A DNA stretch of 64,000 nucleotides from NCBI GenBank assembly GCA_023052935.1, contig CM041297.1:86423021-86487020 (forward strand), read 5' to 3'. The notes under the pieces are model-generated. The model saw only the letters and a list, made by a program, of their open reading frames with translations. It made no database searches and was not told the DNA's origin. This document shows positions 59,190 to 64,000 of the stretch, in pieces. The first letter of the stretch is position 1; each line of letters opens with the position of its first letter. Both the position numbers and the translations under genes were made by a program. This stretch comes from Piezodorus guildinii. Its lineage: Eukaryota > Arthropoda > Insecta > Hemiptera > Pentatomidae.

Positions 59190-60215
59190 CAAAGAAAATA
59201 GCTTATTCTTTCATATTTACCTATTTTTTGATCAATGCTAACAAATAGTTATAGTTAATTATTTTTAATCTAGAAAACTAAAGGTACTTAAGAGGAAGAA
59301 AAAAATTGAAATTTGAGCCCAGTTTATATAATTTAATCAGGATATATTCTGCATGACATTAAATTTTTGTTATTTCACTTTTTTCTTTTATATTGAAATT
59401 CGACCGAGAAAATTGTTAACAAGTGCAAAATGAATAGTATAAACGTCTAATGCTTTCGTTATTGCTGTAACATTATATACACATAATAGTATGAAATAAT
59501 ATTTTTTATTATCATTTATTGAAATTTACAACTGTATTAGTTAATACATCAAATAAATTAGCTAACAGAAATACATTAATAAGGCACGAAGAGAAAATGC
59601 CGATTGGCAGCACTCCACAGGATAATCTAAACTAAAAGGTCTCGAGGCTTCTTTTCAGACGCCTCGGAGGATTTTCAGTAATAGGAAAGGAAGCAAGGAT
59701 TAAAACTAGTGGGTTAGAGTGGGAGTCTAGTTTTTCATGGAAATATTGATACCAAGTTCGGGCCAAATCAGCAACATATGGGATATTAAGGTCTTTATGT
59801 TTGAGTTTATTCGTGACAAAGTAAAAGAGCATTGATGATTTTTCGAAGGATTTTGGATTGTGAGGATTGAATACGGGAAAAATTTAGTGGTTTAGTAGAG
59901 CCCCAGAGCTCAACTCCGTAAGTCCAGATATGGCTTATGATGTTAATATAGATGAGCCTTTTGTAGATAAGTGGAAGGTTAGAGCGTCTATCCGGTAAGT
60001 GTTGAAGTATGCTAAAGCTACGGTCGTATAAAATATTAAATTTTAATTTCTTTGATTACGTTTTTGAGTTACACATACACCACGCACATAAAAACGAAGA
60101 AATTTTTTTCCGAAAGTTCGTCTATTTGACTTAGATAATCCTAAAACGTATATTTCCGTTAAAACTCGGATCGCAATAGAAATAATCGTATTTTATTTAT
60201 AGGTAAGTGACAGTA
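59190..60215 (+). repeat. Dispersed repeat family DR1, copy split by a Jockey fragment
   Basis: 59190-59500 matches the 5' blocks of the other copies ('ctaaaggtactt(a)agaggaag', 'tttgagccca'). The match breaks at 'gctgtaacat' (59463-59475) and resumes at 60025 with 'cggtcgtat', then 'cctaaaacgtatatttccgtt' and 'taggtaagtgacagtaa'. The other copies read 'gctgtaacatctcggtcgtat' without a break, so the Jockey fragment inserted here. Confidence 0.7.
59502..60024 (-). mobile_element. Jockey-clade 3' fragment (subfamily J1), decayed
   Basis: Minus strand. 3' UTR 'atttattgaaatttacaactgta' and the C-terminal ORF2 region (residues such as HKDLNIPYVADLARTWY and NPPRRLKR at 59640-59830) match the J1 copy at 43190-43700. 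5' truncated near 60024. Non-coding. Confidence 0.8.
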
Positions 60216-60499
60216 ATGACCTATAATATATATATATATATAAGATCCGATCCACTTCTACTCATCCATTTACTTCAGCAATTCAAAAATATTTATTTAT
60301 ATAATATAAATATAAAAATATTTAAATATTTTCAAGCGTAAATACAAAAAGAACATCTATTAAGCTGATACAACATAAAACACGTTTAACAATAAATTAT
60401 TTTTGTCTAGCTTTCAATAAAGCATGGAGGTTGTTTTTCAGCTCATACTCCCATATATCCCTGTGCGTTCTTTTGAGTTCATGAAAGACCGAACAGAAA

Positions 60500-60613
60500 A
60501 TTTTTCAAGTCCACCAGTAAAGATGTGATGTGAAGAATTGTTGCCAAGGCTAGTGTTTCCGCAGTTAGGAACAGTTGAATCATTAAACTAATCTGCCTCT
60601 AGCCTTTGTCGCG
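60500..60613 (+). other. Gene C leader exon (5' UTR), predicted
   Basis: Ends at donor GTAAGTG (60614); similar in sequence to the leader of gene B. Intron 1 is 128 bp (60614-60741), closing with GTTTCTTTCAG. 5' end unknown. Confidence 0.5.
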
Positions 60614-60741
60614 GTAAGTGCTCTTCACACATAGCTCCTCCCGAATCTTAGTCTTTGTAATGTAATACCATAAAATTTATTAATTTTTATATAATACTAA
60701 CTTATAACTAATGTTTTTTGAGTATCCAATGTTTCTTTCAG

Positions 60742-60833
60742 GTACTCGTCATTCTGGAAATTATCAAAGAATGATGGGAGGAATCTTACCTTTATACGTT
60801 GTCTTTTTATTTCAATTAATAGACTCTTACACG
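60742..60833 (+). CDS. Gene C signal-peptide exon
   Basis: ATG at 60771 (second ATG immediately after) starts 21 codons, MMGGILPLYVVFLFQLIDSY..., a hydrophobic signal-peptide-like segment. It ends at donor GTAAGTT (60834) in phase 0 and joins the main exon at 62913 in frame across a 2079-bp intron. Confidence 0.8.
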
Positions 60834-62912
60834 GTAAGTTATACTATGAGTTCTACCTCCTAAGATTTGAATAATTATGTACATGTTTATAAGCATGAAC
60901 ACTTATATAGATAAATGCCATTTCTATTTAACTGGTTTTTAGTCTATATTCTTTTTGTTACGGGCTCAGTTTAAAAAGGAGAATAACTATTCTCTAAAGT
61001 ACTATAACTTTTTTTTGGAATCTGTCTTTATCCTTATTCAGGATAAATAAAAAAGGCACTTCAGAATACATAAAAAATATATACGTGTATATTTAAATAT
61101 TACCATTGCCTGTACAGCTTAATAAAATAAACCATTAAAATATTAAGCGTTATTACTTTTTATTTATTGGAATCCCTCAAATACTATTTTGCCTATAAAG
61201 CTGTAAAAATAATTTTGACTATTTAATGCCTGAAAGAAATTAATTAAAATTTAATTAACAACATAAGAGACAATTAAGTAATGAATTGTAAAAATTAAGA
61301 CGTTTTGATTTAAATTACTTTTGCTCTTGAAATCCTAGTGCTTTAAAACGCGTATTACATTATCTTATATTTTTATTATTATCAAGCTCTATATATTATC
61401 TATTAAATCCACAAGTGAAAATCTAGAGAACAACGATTTGGTGGTTGATTTTTATTTCGGAGTGATTGCCTTTTGGTACATTGTTTTATTTTTAACAGCA
61501 GTAGGAATCTTCACTATAAATTGAGCCTAAGACCCTTCATGGATCTTTTAGTTCCACCAACAATTAGTAAATATAAGGATTAAAATTTGTATTTAGCTTA
61601 AAAAAAAATTGACTTTGACCACTTTGCTTCTGTCAGCCTCAATTAATCCATTAATTGGCAATCCATCTCTTTCTATTTCGGAAAATAAATTTGTTTATTT
61701 ATTATACGTATTCATATTTGTAATTTATTGACAAAGTAATAGCTAACATAAAATTATTTATTGAATCTACATATCTCAATTTATGACATTAAACTGTTTT
61801 TCATTTTCACTGATTTTTTCATATATTTCTTATGAAATCGGTCGAAGTTCGAAATCGTTATATCTGTTTCTAATTTAATGACGGGTGATATGAGTCTTCT
61901 GATATTTATGGAAATAGTCTACAGAGTTTTCAAAAGTTCTTCCCCTGACATACACTTGAGTTTTTAATTTGAAATAATTTACCATCCGTCATTGGTTATA
62001 GTTTATCATTCGAGTGGCGGTCTTAAAAGATTATAAATTAGTAAACAAATATTTATTAACCAATCAGGGCTTCTCTCGGAAAACTAGGGAAGCTGAATGC
62101 AGTATGACGGCCACCCTAATAATCTCCATATTTAACACGCGGTTAGATATTAATTCATTAGTTATAGTTTATCATTTATATAACTTCCAATTGTTATAAT
62201 TAACTTTAATAATGTCAATACTTTACGCAAAGGGATATCATGTTGATAATATTAAAATCAATATTATAGTATAATTGTATCTGTTTTTAGATATAGATTT
62301 TTTTTTTTCGTAGACCCTTTTTTTCTCAATACAAATATTATATTAACAATTTTCGATTTCCCCTTAAATATTGTGGGGACAAATGAAAATAAACGATGAA
62401 AAAAATAATATAAGGTATTAGGAAAAAAGGTGTGGTTGTGAGAATCGTTTTACTTTAAAGTAATTTTTTTTTTTTTTAATTTATGTTTCGGTAGACAGTA
62501 TTTGGGGGGAAAAAAACTTATCGTTTAGCGAACTTGGCTTCCTCTAATATTATTGCTTCCTTCTCCCCTCTTTTACAAAAATCGTGTTGTAATAATTAGT
62601 ATCGAATATCCGTTTAATAAATAACTATATTCCAATATATTACATTACTTCGAAACTTTTATAATATTTGTTTCATACTCAATGTCTTTCAACATATTAT
62701 TTTTCTCTAAGAGTAATTTCTATTTTTGAAAATTGAAATCATATTGTATTCATAGTTGGTATTTTTGCTTTTTTCACGCCAGTGGGTAATCTAGCAGCAA
62801 CCGCTGAAATGAAGATGTAATATCATGTTAATAAACAAGTGACATTAAGAAATTTTATAAACTCTATGAAAGGGTGTTAGGTTAAGTTGTATGATATTTT
62901 TTTAATTTTCAG
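60834..62912. other. Gene C intron 2
   Basis: AT-rich intron from GTAAGTT to TTTAATTTTCAG. The 61-codon open stretch at 62014-62199 has no recognisable domain and is probably chance. No repeat recognised. Confidence 0.7.
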
Positions 62913-64000
62913 ATTAATCACAATTTCGGTGAGACCATAGAAGAGGAGATTGAGAAATATCTCAACTGGCCTGGTCCTCTCGATAGAGAGTCTTTACAGA
63001 AATTAGCTAACATCGAAGAAAAAGGTGGCGTATATCCTATACACCGAGCATCCTCTGAAAACAGAGCTGACGTCGTTAACTTCTTGCTAGACCTGGGAGT
63101 CGACGTCAACAGCAGAGACAGACAGGGCTATTGGACCCCGCTCCACTGGGTTGCGGCCAACGACAGCCTCCAAGCAGCGATAGTTCTCATTGAACACGGA
63201 GCAGATACGGAGATGAAAGATATGGAGTTCAGGACGCCTCTCAACATAGCTGCAGGTAATGGCTACTTGGAAATTGTTAAAATTCTTTTAGACAACGGTG
63301 CCTACGTCCATTCTAGGGATTCCATCGGTAACACACCACTAATGAAAGCTGCAACGGGGGGTCATCTCGAAACAGCCAAGCTATTGTTGGAGAGAGGTGC
63401 AGATGTCAGCATGAGGAACCATCTGCACGTAGAAGCAGTCCATTTAGCAATGATGGATGGAAACATCGATCTAGCAAAATTGTTTCTCGAGCATGGAGCA
63501 GACATACATCCAAAAGAACCGAAAGACGCACCACTGCTTCACTGGGCCGCTGGATATGGAGATGTTGCTATGGTGAAGATGATCCTGAATCGCGGGGAAC
63601 TTGTCGATGTTAAGAGCTCTGATGGGTTCACTGCTCTTTTCGTCGCTGTGTTCAGAGGTCGGCCCGGTGTAACTAGACTATTGCTCAACCTGGGCGCTGA
63701 CTTAGAGGCGACTGATAATGTATACAGTCAGCGTCCAGTACACTGGGCAGCCAAGTACGGCCAGCAGGAAACACTTAGAATCCTGCTTGACGGTGGGGCG
63801 TTTGTTAATCCCAAGAATAAACGAGGTTCAACTCCTTTGCACCTTGCCGCAGAGAAAGGGTTCCGAGAAATTATGAAGATCCTATTGGAATTCGGAGCAG
63901 ATAAAGAAGCCAGAAATAACCACGGTAGAACCCCTCTTCATCAGGCAGCCTGGAACAATATGGTGGAGGCTGCTAAGCTGCTGTTAGATAATGGTGCGGA
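62913..64000 (+). CDS. Gene C: predicted secreted ankyrin-repeat protein, main exon (runs off window)
   Basis: Open without interruption for 362 codons from acceptor ATTTTCAG to the window end; no stop is reached. Cap region KYLNWPGPLDRESLQKLANIEE, then PIHRASSENRADVVNFLLDLGV and nine complete 33-residue ankyrin repeats plus most of a tenth (TPLHQAAWNNMVEAAKLLLDNGA). Collinear with genes A and B; expect about two more repeats and a short tail just beyond 64000. Unlike its two neighbours it shows no frame damage. GC-richer than the flanks. Secretion is inferred from the leader exon; binding partner unknown. Confidence 0.9.
   Translation, partial: MNHNFGETIEEEIEKYLNWPGPLDRESLQKLANIEEKGGVYPIHRASSENRADVVNFLLDLGVDVNSRDRQGYWTPLHWVAANDSLQAAIVLIEHGADTEMKDMEFRTPLNIAAGNGYLEIVKILLDNGAYVHSRDSIGNTPLMKAATGGHLETAKLLLERGADVSMRNHLHVEAVHLAMMDGNIDLAKLFLEHGADIHPKEPKDAPLLHWAAGYGDVAMVKMILNRGELVDVKSSDGFTALFVAVFRGRPGVTRLLLNLGADLEATDNVYSQRPVHWAAKYGQQETLRILLDGGAFVNPKNKRGSTPLHLAAEKGFREIMKILLEFGADKEARNNHGRTPLHQAAWNNMVEAAKLLLDNGA

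Noticed and set aside
36370..64000. Relation of the ankyrin genes to large ankyrin-containing arthropod toxins (latrotoxin type)
   Set aside because: The products are small, almost wholly ankyrin repeats with a short cap, and lack the long non-ankyrin N-terminal region of that family; no sign of homology beyond the repeat itself.

Overview
This is a eukaryotic, AT-rich, intron-containing window. Its many Jockey-clade retrotransposons, mariner, piggyBac and hAT elements point to an arthropod, most likely an insect; I cannot name the species. No prokaryotic gene organisation, operon or CRISPR array is visible.

Host genes. The only convincing host genes are three head-to-tail genes on the + strand in the right half: A (about 34490-37722), B (about 55241-57718) and C (about 60500 to beyond 64000). 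They share one architecture. A small 5' leader exon comes first, then a short exon encoding a hydrophobic signal-peptide-like segment, then a phase-0 intron, then one large GC-richer exon. The large exon encodes a conserved N-terminal cap (motif around LxWP, then LAxxEExxGxxPIHRA) and 10-12 ankyrin repeats. They look like a young tandem family of predicted secreted ankyrin-repeat proteins. A and B each carry apparent one-base frameshifts that may be assembly errors or real damage. C runs off the window.

Mobile elements. Most of the rest is a nested record of transposition. Jockey-clade copies lie at 16704-19121 (internally deleted), 23476-27977 (full length, decayed) and 43173-47436 (nearly intact, 5' truncated, one frameshift), with many 3'-end fragments. 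A CR1-group-like element (about 41890-52839) is split first by the 43173-47436 Jockey copy and then by a 2.04-kb non-autonomous hAT element (50136-52171) built from 109-bp tandem units. RTE-like 3' fragments lie at 430-1125 and 3943-4791. Two mariners are present, and the one at 33030-33985 interrupts an older RNase H fragment. A deleted piggyBac with TTAA sites lies at 14078-14990, and a tRNA-derived SINE with a 13-bp target duplication at 12828-13111.

Possibly new families. Two elements (4796-6090 and 40053-40434) share both termini and are each flanked by AATT; inside they carry copies of a 20-bp 'GGATATAGTACCTTTTGGAA' motif. A foldback with roughly 0.5-kb arms hosts the full-length Jockey. 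A dispersed repeat is present in four copies.

The first 34 kb holds no convincing host gene. Several GC-richer islands of 150-1000 bp there (8560-8870, 11360-12000, 12640-13880, 16420-16600, 31290-31590) are unexplained.
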